A stretch of DNA of 5,528 nucleotides from an uncultured Methylococcaceae bacterium (lineage in GTDB: Bacteria; Pseudomonadota; Gammaproteobacteria; Methylococcales; Methylococcaceae): positions 1 through 5,528 of the forward strand of contig CAIVXW010000511.1 in assembly GCA_903910005.1 (NCBI GenBank), given 5' to 3'. Numbering within the stretch: position 1 is the stretch's first letter; every line of letters begins with the position of its first letter. Position numbers and translations under genes: made by a program. Below the pieces are notes generated by a model that made no database searches, was not told the DNA's origin, and saw nothing but the letters and a program-made list of their open reading frames with translations. Shown here one piece after another: positions 1 to 5,528 of this stretch.

Positions 1-150
1 CAGTCCGGGGGTTCCAGGAGCTAGTCGCTGGAATGCCTCCAGGAAGAATGACTCGATGTAGTGGGGCTGCAGGTGCCGAGCCTCGGCGCGTTCATTGTAG
101 AATGCCGGGCAGTGCGTCAACTCCACCCGTAATTCCAAAGGCACCGACAC
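1..150 (-). pseudogene. 5'-truncated gene fragment, possibly SNF2-type helicase; runs off left edge
   Basis: On the minus strand the frame beginning near 150 is open to the window edge and reads as convincing protein, including the stretch YNERAEARHLQPHYIESFF (residues encoded about 99-43) followed by LEAFQRLAPGTPG. From memory, an LQPHYIESFFLEAF-like segment occurs in the middle of large SNF2-family helicase-like proteins of the kind found in defence islands (HepA/DrmD-like); this assignment is tentative and needs a search. The frame is closed by a TAG at 177-175. GTG at 150-148 is the first plausible start, which would place the start of the protein inside a domain. The adaptor gene starts at 151 on the other strand, so the upstream helicase half cannot lie adjacent in this frame. 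I infer a fragment left by rearrangement. It could instead be a real short-start gene, since its 3' part is not visible. Confidence 0.45.
137..141 (+). promoter_or_regulatory. Ribosome binding site of the CheW-like gene
   Basis: AAAGG lies nine bases before the ATG at 151, a weak but correctly spaced Shine-Dalgarno sequence. It supports this start; an in-frame TAA at 130-132 rules out a longer ATG-initiated form. The two downstream genes in the operon show no comparable purine-rich site. Confidence 0.4.
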
Positions 151-1608
151 ATGACCCGTCAAGGCCTCCCCCAGCTATCCGTCCGGCTTGGTGACAAGCG
201 GTATACCATTCCTGCCGCTTGCGTAGCCCGAATTGAGGACATCGGCGGAGTGACCCCCCTGCCCTTCCTGACTGCAGCCGTAGACGGCCTGATCTACGGT
301 GATGGCCGCCCTCTGTTGCAGATTGATGTAACCGCATCACTGGGGTTAGCCTCCCGGTCGGGGCAATATGCCAAACGCCTGATTATGGCCGAGGGACTGG
401 CCCCGCTGGCTTTGCGGGTGGATGCGGTCGAGCAATGGCTGGATGGCACGACAGACCACGCTAGAGCCTGCCCGCCCGAACTGCCACTGGCAGATATCTG
501 GCCGCAGACAGGGCAATCACTGTCTCCGCAATCGAAACAAAAACACCCTGCTTCCGATGGCATACGCCCGGCTGGCATCGTGGTTCTGCGGGTCAGTTCC
601 GGGACATCCGAGGTTAGCCTGCTGGCCTGTAACATTGAGCGTATCCTGAAGGACACCGCCGCTCCGGTCGATACCGGGCTGTTACCCCCGGAACACCACG
701 TGCAGGCAGCACGTGATGCAATGGCTCCCAGCCAGTCACTGGCCAGACTGACGGGTGGAACCACGGACGTAGACGAACCCTACCGTATCATGATTCGCGG
801 CGAGCAGGGATTATGGGCTTTGCATGTGCAGCAGGTGAAAGGGATGATGCCGGTAGGGCAGGTTTATTCATCGGGCACGGCAGCGGCTCCGCTTTGGTAT
901 TTGACGGCTGATGGCCACACCCACACACTGATGAATCCGGAAGCGGCCATGCCGACCGCAGAGGCTATTCCGCCCCGGTTATGGTATGTCGATGCGGCAG
1001 GTCAGATTCAGGAACTCACCGATGCCGACGTACTGGCGGGGCATCGTCTGCAACAGCCGGACATCGGCCAGCTTGAGCCGGCCTGCGACCCGATGCGCGG
1101 CGAGGCCAAAGCGTATGTGGCGGCAGGGAAGGAGGGCGGCGTATCGATCCATTGTGACGAGGCCTGTTATTTTCTGCCCTGCCACCGGGTAATACATCTC
1201 GGGCGGTACACGGATGCAGCCACCCTGTCGGCTGCCCGTTGTTCCGGAGACAAAACCACCGTTTTCGGACGACTGATACCCCTTATTGACCTGCACCGCT
1301 TCCTGTTTGGAGAACCGGCAAAATCGCCCGGACATGTCGTGATGCTGGAATTGTCCGGTCAGCAGCGGATCGGCCTGGTTGTTGAGCGACCGGGTAACCT
1401 GCATGGCGACGCTGCCGGCATCGGCGACTGGATACCGCTGGCCTTGCCCGCACCGCTTCCCCGTTTGTTTGACGGTGGTTTCCACGATGCCCGCACGGGA
1501 CGCTGGATCTTGTGCATGAAGGCCAGGCTGACCTGGACGGATTTATCCTGGCAGATGAAAAAATCCTGGGTCAAGGCTCTGCTGGGCTGGCAGCCCGAAT
1601 CCCGATAA
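151..1608 (+). CDS. Multi-domain CheW-like chemotaxis adaptor protein
   Basis: A soluble cytoplasmic adaptor of 485 residues, about three times the length of a normal CheW (about 160). CheW proteins are SH3-like double-barrel scaffolds that link receptor tips to the CheA kinase. I see three divergent CheW-like units. Unit 1, about 8-166, has 'GLIYGDGRPLLQIDV' at 46-60 and 'LALRVDAVEQWL' at 86-97. Unit 2, about 210-300, is the most degenerate and possibly partial, beginning 'YRIMIRGEQGLWALHV'. Unit 3, about 330-460, is the clearest, with 'VFGRLIPLIDLHRFLFG' at 371-387 and 'RIGLVVERPGNL' at 406-417. The Arg that normally precedes the Gly of the 'RGxxxPxxDL' motif (Arg62 in E. coli CheW, from memory) is absent in units 1 and 3. 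Unit 3 has a Cys-rich start (Cys335, Cys339, Cys344, flanked by His334 and His345). There is no TM segment and no kinase or receiver domain. The gene ends 22 bases before the MCP, so the two products are probably partners. The CheW assignment of unit 3 is firm; the count of three is my reading. Confidence 0.82.
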   Translation: MTRQGLPQLSVRLGDKRYTIPAACVARIEDIGGVTPLPFLTAAVDGLIYGDGRPLLQIDVTASLGLASRSGQYAKRLIMAEGLAPLALRVDAVEQWLDGTTDHARACPPELPLADIWPQTGQSLSPQSKQKHPASDGIRPAGIVVLRVSSGTSEVSLLACNIERILKDTAAPVDTGLLPPEHHVQAARDAMAPSQSLARLTGGTTDVDEPYRIMIRGEQGLWALHVQQVKGMMPVGQVYSSGTAAAPLWYLTADGHTHTLMNPEAAMPTAEAIPPRLWYVDAAGQIQELTDADVLAGHRLQQPDIGQLEPACDPMRGEAKAYVAAGKEGGVSIHCDEACYFLPCHRVIHLGRYTDAATLSAARCSGDKTTVFGRLIPLIDLHRFLFGEPAKSPGHVVMLELSGQQRIGLVVERPGNLHGDAAGIGDWIPLALPAPLPRLFDGGFHDARTGRWILCMKARLTWTDLSWQMKKSWVKALLGWQPESR

Positions 1609-1630
1609 TCCCACTCCCCCTACACCGTAC

Positions 1631-4600
1631 ATGCACATGACAGCCAACAAAATCACCCTGTTTTTTCTGGGATTGGCCGGTTCTTTTGTGGTTTTTGCCC
1701 TGCTGCTGTTCAACCAGGGCAGCGCACTGAAACAACTGAGTGAAGACATCAGCGTTCACTGGATACCCGATATCATCGCCATTAACGCGATTCATACCGC
1801 CACCAGCGATTACCGTTCTGCCGTTGCCCAGCATGTCATCTCCGAGCAGGGTGCCGAGATGGAAGAACACGAACAGATCCTTCAGCGACTGAATGATGAC
1901 ATTACCGGCTGGCAAAACTGGTACAAACAGAATATCAGCGAGAATCAGGAGCGGACCCTGTATGACACCTACCTTAGCAGTTACCAGGCCTATATCACCG
2001 CAACCCGGCAAGTGCTGACCCTCTCGCAAAACAACGATGACAAGGCCTCGGTGCAGTTTCGGCGCAACCGAACCTTGTTCAACGCCCTGAACAGTACGCT
2101 GGTTGATCTGGTTCAATTCAATATGCAGGGTAATCGTCTGACGGCACAACACAATGCGATTGACGTTGAACAGATCAGAAACCTGATTGCGGCAGGCAGT
2201 ACTGTGCTTTTGGGTATCGGCCTCGGAGTTTTCCTGATACTGCGTATCCGGCTCAGACAGGCGTGTCCGGATGACCGGCAGGCAAGCCGGATAACCCGGC
2301 GCATGAGCCTGCTGTTCACCATGATGCTGGGGGGGCTGGTGGCTTTTGCCGGGCTTTTTTATCAGCAATTTTCCCGCACCAGCCAGCAGATCAATGAACT
2401 GAATCAACACCGGGTTCCCAGCGTGTTGGCCATCAATGCACTGAATACCGGCCTGAGTGATTATCGGGTGACGGAGGCACTGTATGTCCTCTCCATTACC
2501 GATGACGAAAATACGTTGCTGGATCAACGGTTGAAATCGCTCACGGCCAGTATTGCCGATCTGCGTAGTCAGTGTGAATCCATTTTGCACTCAGCGCAGG
2601 AAAAAACACTTTACCAGGACTTTCTAAGCGGCTATGAGGAATATCTCAAGGCCAGTGAGCAAACCCTGGCGCGGTCGCGCAGCAAGGACAGCAAACAAGC
2701 CAGGGCTCAGCTTCGCCTGAGCGGGATTCTGTTTGCGGATTTCCGTTCAGCACTGGACAATCTCATCAAGACAAATCAGCGTGCCGCGATTGAACAAAGT
2801 CATGATATCAATGCCAGCCTTGACACGCTGAAAATCATTATCCTGGGGGGGAGTAGCCTCATTCTGCTACTGCTAACCCTGGCCGCACAGATGCTCAAAG
2901 GGTGGCTGCTCAACCCCGGAGAGCCCGCTACCCACGCCAGCACTAAAACCCTGCTCACCATAAAACTGAAATTACGCCTGGCCTTCCTGGGCATGGTAGC
3001 CATCTTTGGTTTATTCAGCCTGATGGTGAATGGTGTCATGGGCAGTATGAACCAGCAAACCAACCGGCTGGAAAACGATTTTGTCCCCAGCATTATCGAA
3101 ATCAATGCCATCTCCAGCATGACCAGCGAGTATCGCCTCGCGGAGGCTCAGCATCTTCTGGCCAAAACAGAGGCTGATACGCTGCTATGGGATAAAAAAC
3201 TCAAGCGTCTTTCTGACCGGGTCAAAAACACCCGCACACGCTACGAAAGCCTGATTTCCTCAGACGATGAACAGGCTCTCTACAAGGTCTTTTCAGGCGG
3301 GTATGATGAATATCTCGCCAGAAGCGAAAGAATGCTTCAATTATCCCGCAAAAACAGCGATGTCCTGGCCACGGCCCAGTTTTTACACAACCGCATCCTG
3401 TTTGAGTCATTCAGTGCTGACCTGCGTAAACTGGTCGATTCAAACTCCCTGCGTGGCCTCACGCTGGCGCATCAGAACAATAATGTTTTCAGCAGAACCC
3501 AGCAGCTTATTTTAGCGGTGGTTATGACCATCCTCATGCTGGCAATCCTGGCCATGGTTGTATTCGACCGCAATATCTCGCTGGCCGTGCAAAAACTCAC
3601 GGGACTGATGCGTAGACTGGCAGTCGGTGACATGATCGACGTACGGGATGACTTAACCACAAGAGCCGATGAAATCGGAGAAATGGCCAAAGCCGTATCG
3701 GTGGTTTCTCATACCCTGCAAAAACTGAGTGGTGATGCGCTGGAACTGATTGACGCAACACAATCCGGTATTCTCTCGGTACGGGCAGATGCCGCCCGTC
3801 ATCCGGGAGAATATGGCAAAATCGTGGCGGGTATGAATACCCTGATTGACGGCTTGAGCAAACCCCTGACAGATGTCGCGCAAATCATGCAAAACCTGGC
3901 ACTGGGAGAGCTGGATGGACGGATGCAGGGCGAGTATCAGGGGGAATTGAAAATACTTAAAACCAATGTCAACCGCAGCCTGGACGCACTGGTTCATCTG
4001 TTGAATGAGCTGGGTCAGGTCATGCAGCATCTGTCTGATGCCGATTTAACCCAGGTACTCGAAGGACAATACCACGGTGAGTTTTCGGTATTAAAGGCCA
4101 ATACCAACAAAACCATAGGCCGTCTGGTGCAGTTGCTGAGGGAAATCAGCGACGGTATGGCCCAGTCTGCCGTGGCGGTTACCCAGACCTCAGAATCCTC
4201 CCGCTATGTGGCGACCCAATCCTCACAACAGATGCTGGCCATTGAGCAGATCTCCAGAACACTGGAAGAAACGGCGGTATCGGTGCATGACATTGCGGAC
4301 AAGGCCCGGCAAGGCAGCACCCTGGCCACAACGACCGCTCATTGCACACGGGAAGGACAAACCCAGTTAACCCGATTGATTGAGCTGATTCAGCATATTG
4401 ATGCCGAATACGGCCGCATCGAAAAAATTACCGACGAGATTACCCGCATTGCCGACAAAACCCACCTGCTGTCACTCAATGCAGGGCTTGAGGCCATGCG
4501 GGCTGGTGAGCAGGGGGCCGGGTTCGGGTTTGTTGCCCGCCAGATTGGTCAACTGGCAGAGGAAGCCAGCCTGTCAGCACGCAACATCGGTGATGTCATC

Positions 4601-4891
4601 AGCCATTCGGGCCAGAAAATACGCATGAGCGTACACGCCACCCAGGAAACCCAGGCCGCAATGGCCCAGATTGCCGAGGCAGCCCGAATCAGTCAGGACA
4701 ACGCCAATGCTATTTCCGTGGCCATCGTACAGCAGTCGGCTGCGGTGAGTTCGCTGACCGAACGGGTCACTGACATTCGGCTTGGCAGTGAAGCAACGGC
4801 TTCCGCAGCCGAGGAGATCAGTGCCACGATGAGCCATCTGGCCCACACCATCCGCGATACCGCCACCCAGTCGGCACAGTTCAAATTGTAG
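1631..4891 (+). CDS. Methyl-accepting chemotaxis protein with three tandem 4-helix-bundle sensors and a HAMP array
   Basis: Inner-membrane chemoreceptor of 1086 residues, about twice the usual 500-650. Order: TM1 8-27, sensor bundle 1 about 30-183, TM2 about 186-206; TM3 about 225-245, bundle 2 about 247-398, TM4 about 401-422; TM5 about 448-470, bundle 3 about 472-620, TM6 about 624-645; canonical HAMP about 646-699 with 'ADEIGEMAKAV' at 679-689; further HAMP-like units to about 836; then the MCP signalling hairpin to the C-terminus. The tip is recognised by 'SLNAGLEAMRAGEQGAGF' (948-965). About 125 residues lie on each side of it, so both hairpin arms appear complete. Candidate methylation sites are Glu879/Glu880 and Glu1061/Glu1062, the latter in a good 'ASAAEEISAT' context. 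There is no C-terminal CheR/CheB-tethering pentapeptide; it ends 'QSAQFKL'. The start at 1631 has no Shine-Dalgarno (pyrimidine-rich leader); ATG at 1637 is an alternative two codons in. Ligand unknown. Family assignment is very secure. Confidence 0.95.
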   Translation: MHMTANKITLFFLGLAGSFVVFALLLFNQGSALKQLSEDISVHWIPDIIAINAIHTATSDYRSAVAQHVISEQGAEMEEHEQILQRLNDDITGWQNWYKQNISENQERTLYDTYLSSYQAYITATRQVLTLSQNNDDKASVQFRRNRTLFNALNSTLVDLVQFNMQGNRLTAQHNAIDVEQIRNLIAAGSTVLLGIGLGVFLILRIRLRQACPDDRQASRITRRMSLLFTMMLGGLVAFAGLFYQQFSRTSQQINELNQHRVPSVLAINALNTGLSDYRVTEALYVLSITDDENTLLDQRLKSLTASIADLRSQCESILHSAQEKTLYQDFLSGYEEYLKASEQTLARSRSKDSKQARAQLRLSGILFADFRSALDNLIKTNQRAAIEQSHDINASLDTLKIIILGGSSLILLLLTLAAQMLKGWLLNPGEPATHASTKTLLTIKLKLRLAFLGMVAIFGLFSLMVNGVMGSMNQQTNRLENDFVPSIIEINAISSMTSEYRLAEAQHLLAKTEADTLLWDKKLKRLSDRVKNTRTRYESLISSDDEQALYKVFSGGYDEYLARSERMLQLSRKNSDVLATAQFLHNRILFESFSADLRKLVDSNSLRGLTLAHQNNNVFSRTQQLILAVVMTILMLAILAMVVFDRNISLAVQKLTGLMRRLAVGDMIDVRDDLTTRADEIGEMAKAVSVVSHTLQKLSGDALELIDATQSGILSVRADAARHPGEYGKIVAGMNTLIDGLSKPLTDVAQIMQNLALGELDGRMQGEYQGELKILKTNVNRSLDALVHLLNELGQVMQHLSDADLTQVLEGQYHGEFSVLKANTNKTIGRLVQLLREISDGMAQSAVAVTQTSESSRYVATQSSQQMLAIEQISRTLEETAVSVHDIADKARQGSTLATTTAHCTREGQTQLTRLIELIQHIDAEYGRIEKITDEITRIADKTHLLSLNAGLEAMRAGEQGAGFGFVARQIGQLAEEASLSARNIGDVISHSGQKIRMSVHATQETQAAMAQIAEAARISQDNANAISVAIVQQSAAVSSLTERVTDIRLGSEATASAAEEISATMSHLAHTIRDTATQSAQFKL
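1646..2263 (+). repeat. Sensor module 1 of the MCP (TM-4HB-TM, copy 1 of 3)
   Basis: Encodes residues 6-211. Landmarks shared with the other copies: 'WIPDIIAINAIHTATSDYR' at 44-62 in the first bundle helix, and 'LYDTYLSSYQAYITATRQVL' at 110-129 in the later helices. It ends in TM2 and a basic cytoplasmic stretch, 'RIRLRQ' (205-210), consistent with the positive-inside rule. No HAMP follows this module; a loop of about 20 residues leads straight to the next TM. It looks like a 4HB_MCP-type (Tar/TarH class) periplasmic bundle. Confidence 0.85.
2329..2335 (+). repeat. Seven-G homopolymer in TM3 coding sequence
   Basis: A run of seven G encodes the end of Leu233 plus Gly234-Gly235 inside TM3 of the MCP. 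A one-base slip here would truncate the receptor before its second sensor. Seven is short for a phase-variable tract. Confidence 0.9.
2845..2851 (+). repeat. Seven-G homopolymer in TM4 coding sequence
   Basis: A second run of seven G encodes the end of Leu405 plus Gly406-Gly407 in TM4 of the MCP. The frame across it is intact in this sequence. It lies in a different TM helix from the first tract, so the pair is not simply a copied feature of the duplication. Confidence 0.9.
2963..3574 (+). repeat. Sensor module 3 of the MCP (TM-4HB-TM, copy 3 of 3)
   Basis: Encodes residues 445-648. Landmarks recur 223 residues after copy 2: 'FVPSIIEINAISSMTSEYR' at 484-502 and 'LYKVFSGGYDEYLARSERML' at 550-569. 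This copy occupies the position of the single sensor in an ordinary MCP: TM6 (about 624-645) runs directly into the first HAMP. It is therefore the only module with a conventional covalent route to the signalling domain. Confidence 0.85.
3566..4138 (+). other. HAMP array of the MCP (one canonical plus about three HAMP-like units)
   Basis: Encodes residues about 646-836. The first unit is a clear HAMP ('LAVGDMIDV' at 663-671 and 'DEIGEMAKAV' at 680-689), although the usual Pro of helix 1 is replaced (Val653). After it come three repeating segments with the pattern helix - short G/D turn - 'GE(Y/F)xxx' - 'xNxxxxxL': 'HPGEYGKIVAGMNTLIDGL' at 724-742, 'YQGELKILKTNVNRSLDAL' at 769-787, and 'YHGEFSVLKANTNKTIGRL' at 814-832. 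Such poly-HAMP chains in receptors are known to relay or invert signals between sensor and output. The number of units is my reading by eye; a profile search would settle it. Confidence 0.7.
4139..4888 (+). other. MCP cytoplasmic signalling domain with a diverged tip
   Basis: Encodes residues 837-1086, a long antiparallel coiled-coil hairpin. Asn950, Glu954, Arg957, Gly959 and Glu960 of the tip are retained. Aligned by eye to remembered E. coli Tsr, the Phe373 equivalent is Asp942, Gln374 is Lys943, Asn376 is His945 and Arg404 is Gly973. These positions serve trimer-of-dimer contacts and CheA/CheW coupling in the classical receptor. The roughly symmetric arms of about 18 heptads each suggest a long-hairpin class (near 36H), but the exact class cannot be assigned without alignment. 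Confidence 0.8.
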
Positions 4892-4899
4892 TCCGCCCC

Positions 4900-5528
4900 A
4901 TGACCACACCGCCCGCTTCGCCCCAAACCCGGATTCTTGCCAAACTGCTGGTACCCTTCGGCCTGAGCATCCTGCTGGGAGGGGTCATCTTTTACGGCAG
5001 CGAGGCCTATCAGATCATGGGGCTGGCGGCCCTGGAAAGTACCCTCATCGTACTCGGCTATGCTCTCGGGATTGCCGAATTTCTGGTAATCGCCACCCTG
5101 GTGCAGCGGGTTGTGCAACTGATCATTCTGGATCGCCTGATTGCCAGGGCTCTCGGGACACCCGCACCACGCCTGTTATCGCAACTGGCCTCCTTCATCA
5201 TTTATTCGCTCACCATTGCCGCCATATTCGGGGTTTTGTTCAAGAAAGATCTCACCGTTGTGCTGGCCACGTTTGGCGGATTCAGCATCGTGGTGGGGCT
5301 GGCCCTTAAAAACATGATTCTGGATGTGTTTGCCGGGTTGACCATCAATCTTGACCGCTCCATCAACATCGGTGATTGCATCAGCATCAACCCCGGACGC
5401 AAAGGCTCCAGCGTTGAGGGAACCGTGGATGAAATCAGTTGGCGCACCACCCGGCTACTGGGATCGGATGGCAATGTGATTATCGTGCCGAACAATCAGT
5501 TGTCTTCCAGCACCCTCATCAACTACTC
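4900..5528 (+). CDS. MscS-family mechanosensitive ion channel, N-terminal part (runs off right edge)
   Basis: The first 209 codons of a small-conductance mechanosensitive channel protein, open to the window end. Members are homo-oligomeric inner-membrane channels that release solutes when membrane tension rises; some are gated by ligands. Hydrophobic segments lie at about 14-34, 47-77, 92-113 and 117-150. The last is the pore helix with 'GGFSIVVGLALKNMILDVFAG' split around residues 126-146. Hydrophobic gate positions equivalent to Leu105 and Leu109 of E. coli MscS (from memory) are Ile130 and Leu134, so a normal vapour-lock gate is plausible. The beta domain follows with 'INIGDCISI' (155-163), 'VEGTVDEISWRTTRL' (172-186) and 'NVIIVPNNQL' (192-201), all characteristic. 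The ATG is eight bases after the MCP stop and lacks an obvious Shine-Dalgarno, suggesting translational coupling. The C-terminal domain, where any cyclic-nucleotide-binding or other sensor would sit, is not visible. Family secure; subtype unknown. Confidence 0.93.
   Translation, partial: MTTPPASPQTRILAKLLVPFGLSILLGGVIFYGSEAYQIMGLAALESTLIVLGYALGIAEFLVIATLVQRVVQLIILDRLIARALGTPAPRLLSQLASFIIYSLTIAAIFGVLFKKDLTVVLATFGGFSIVVGLALKNMILDVFAGLTINLDRSINIGDCISINPGRKGSSVEGTVDEISWRTTRLLGSDGNVIIVPNNQLSSSTLINY

Larger units (their letters stand above)
2294..2908 (+). repeat. Sensor module 2 of the MCP (TM-4HB-TM, copy 2 of 3)
   Basis: Encodes residues 222-426. The landmark motifs recur 217 residues after copy 1: 'RVPSVLAINALNTGLSDYR' at 261-279 and 'LYQDFLSGYEEYLKASEQTL' at 327-346. 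TM4 at about 401-422 is followed by a loop of about 25 residues (NPGEPATHASTKT, then the basic KLKLR) with no HAMP signature. Divergence from copies 1 and 3 at protein level is large, so the duplication is old rather than an assembly artefact. Confidence 0.85.

Noticed and set aside
75..87. Perfect inverted repeat GCCGAG-C-CTCGGC upstream of the operon, a possible operator
   Set aside because: It falls in the minus-strand coding fragment (Arg-Ala-Glu-Ala-Arg codons), is only 13 bases long and GC-rich, and no neighbouring promoter or regulator supports it.
98..103. TAGAAT, a possible -10 box 48 bases before the adaptor start
   Set aside because: No acceptable -35 hexamer at 16-18 base spacing; a single hexamer is expected by chance.
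52..132. Short plus-strand frame ending at TAA 130-132 that could be the tail of an upstream operon gene
   Set aside because: It is interrupted by a TGA at 49-51 and a TAG at 22-24, and the minus-strand frame over the same bases is longer and more protein-like.
294..764. Open frame of 156 codons on the minus strand inside the adaptor gene
   Set aside because: Low-complexity Ser/Ala/Arg/Cys-rich translation, wholly antisense to a recognisable CheW-like protein.
1609..1630. Possible terminator between adaptor and receptor genes
   Set aside because: No stem-loop or T-run in the 22-base gap.
1571..2590. Long open frame of 339 codons on the minus strand
   Set aside because: It runs antisense through the first two receptor sensor modules, which are clearly coding on the plus strand, and its translation shows no recognisable domain; it is a shadow of codon bias.

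Overview
The window carries a tight three-gene plus-strand operon that looks like an accessory chemosensory unit. It holds a large CheW-like adaptor, a very large methyl-accepting chemotaxis protein (MCP), and the first part of an MscS-family mechanosensitive channel. At the left edge lies what appears to be a cut-off piece of an unrelated minus-strand gene. The moderately high GC, codon choice and protein types suggest a proteobacterium, most likely a gammaproteobacterium. No rRNA, tRNA or housekeeping marker is present to confirm this.

Layout: positions 1-150 contain a minus-strand reading frame with strongly protein-like sequence, reminiscent from memory of the middle part of large SNF2-type helicases. 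It has no room for its 5' half because the chemosensory operon starts right there. At 151-1608 is a 485-residue protein with what I read as three degenerate CheW folds. At 1631-4891 is a 1086-residue MCP. Its N-terminal two thirds is a tandem triplication of a TM / four-helix-bundle / TM sensor unit (six TM segments), followed by a HAMP array and one diverged MCP signalling hairpin. At 4900 an MscS-type channel begins and runs off the right edge. Gaps between genes are 22 and 8 bases, with no terminator between them, so co-transcription is likely. There is no stretch above 300 bases without a gene.

How it may work (inference): the triple-sensor MCP would report a membrane or periplasmic signal to a CheA kinase through the multi-CheW adaptor. 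No cheA, cheY, cheR or cheB is visible here, so the kinase must be encoded elsewhere or outside the window. Both proteins are altered at positions that normally build the receptor-CheW-CheA array: the adaptor lacks the usual Arg before the 'PxxDL' strand, and the receptor tip has replacements at trimer-contact and coupling residues. This suggests a co-diverged, private signalling complex. The channel gene in the same operon raises the possibility that the system is tied to osmotic or membrane-tension sensing. The most unusual elements are the receptor's triplicated sensor and the CheW-MCP-MscS gene set.
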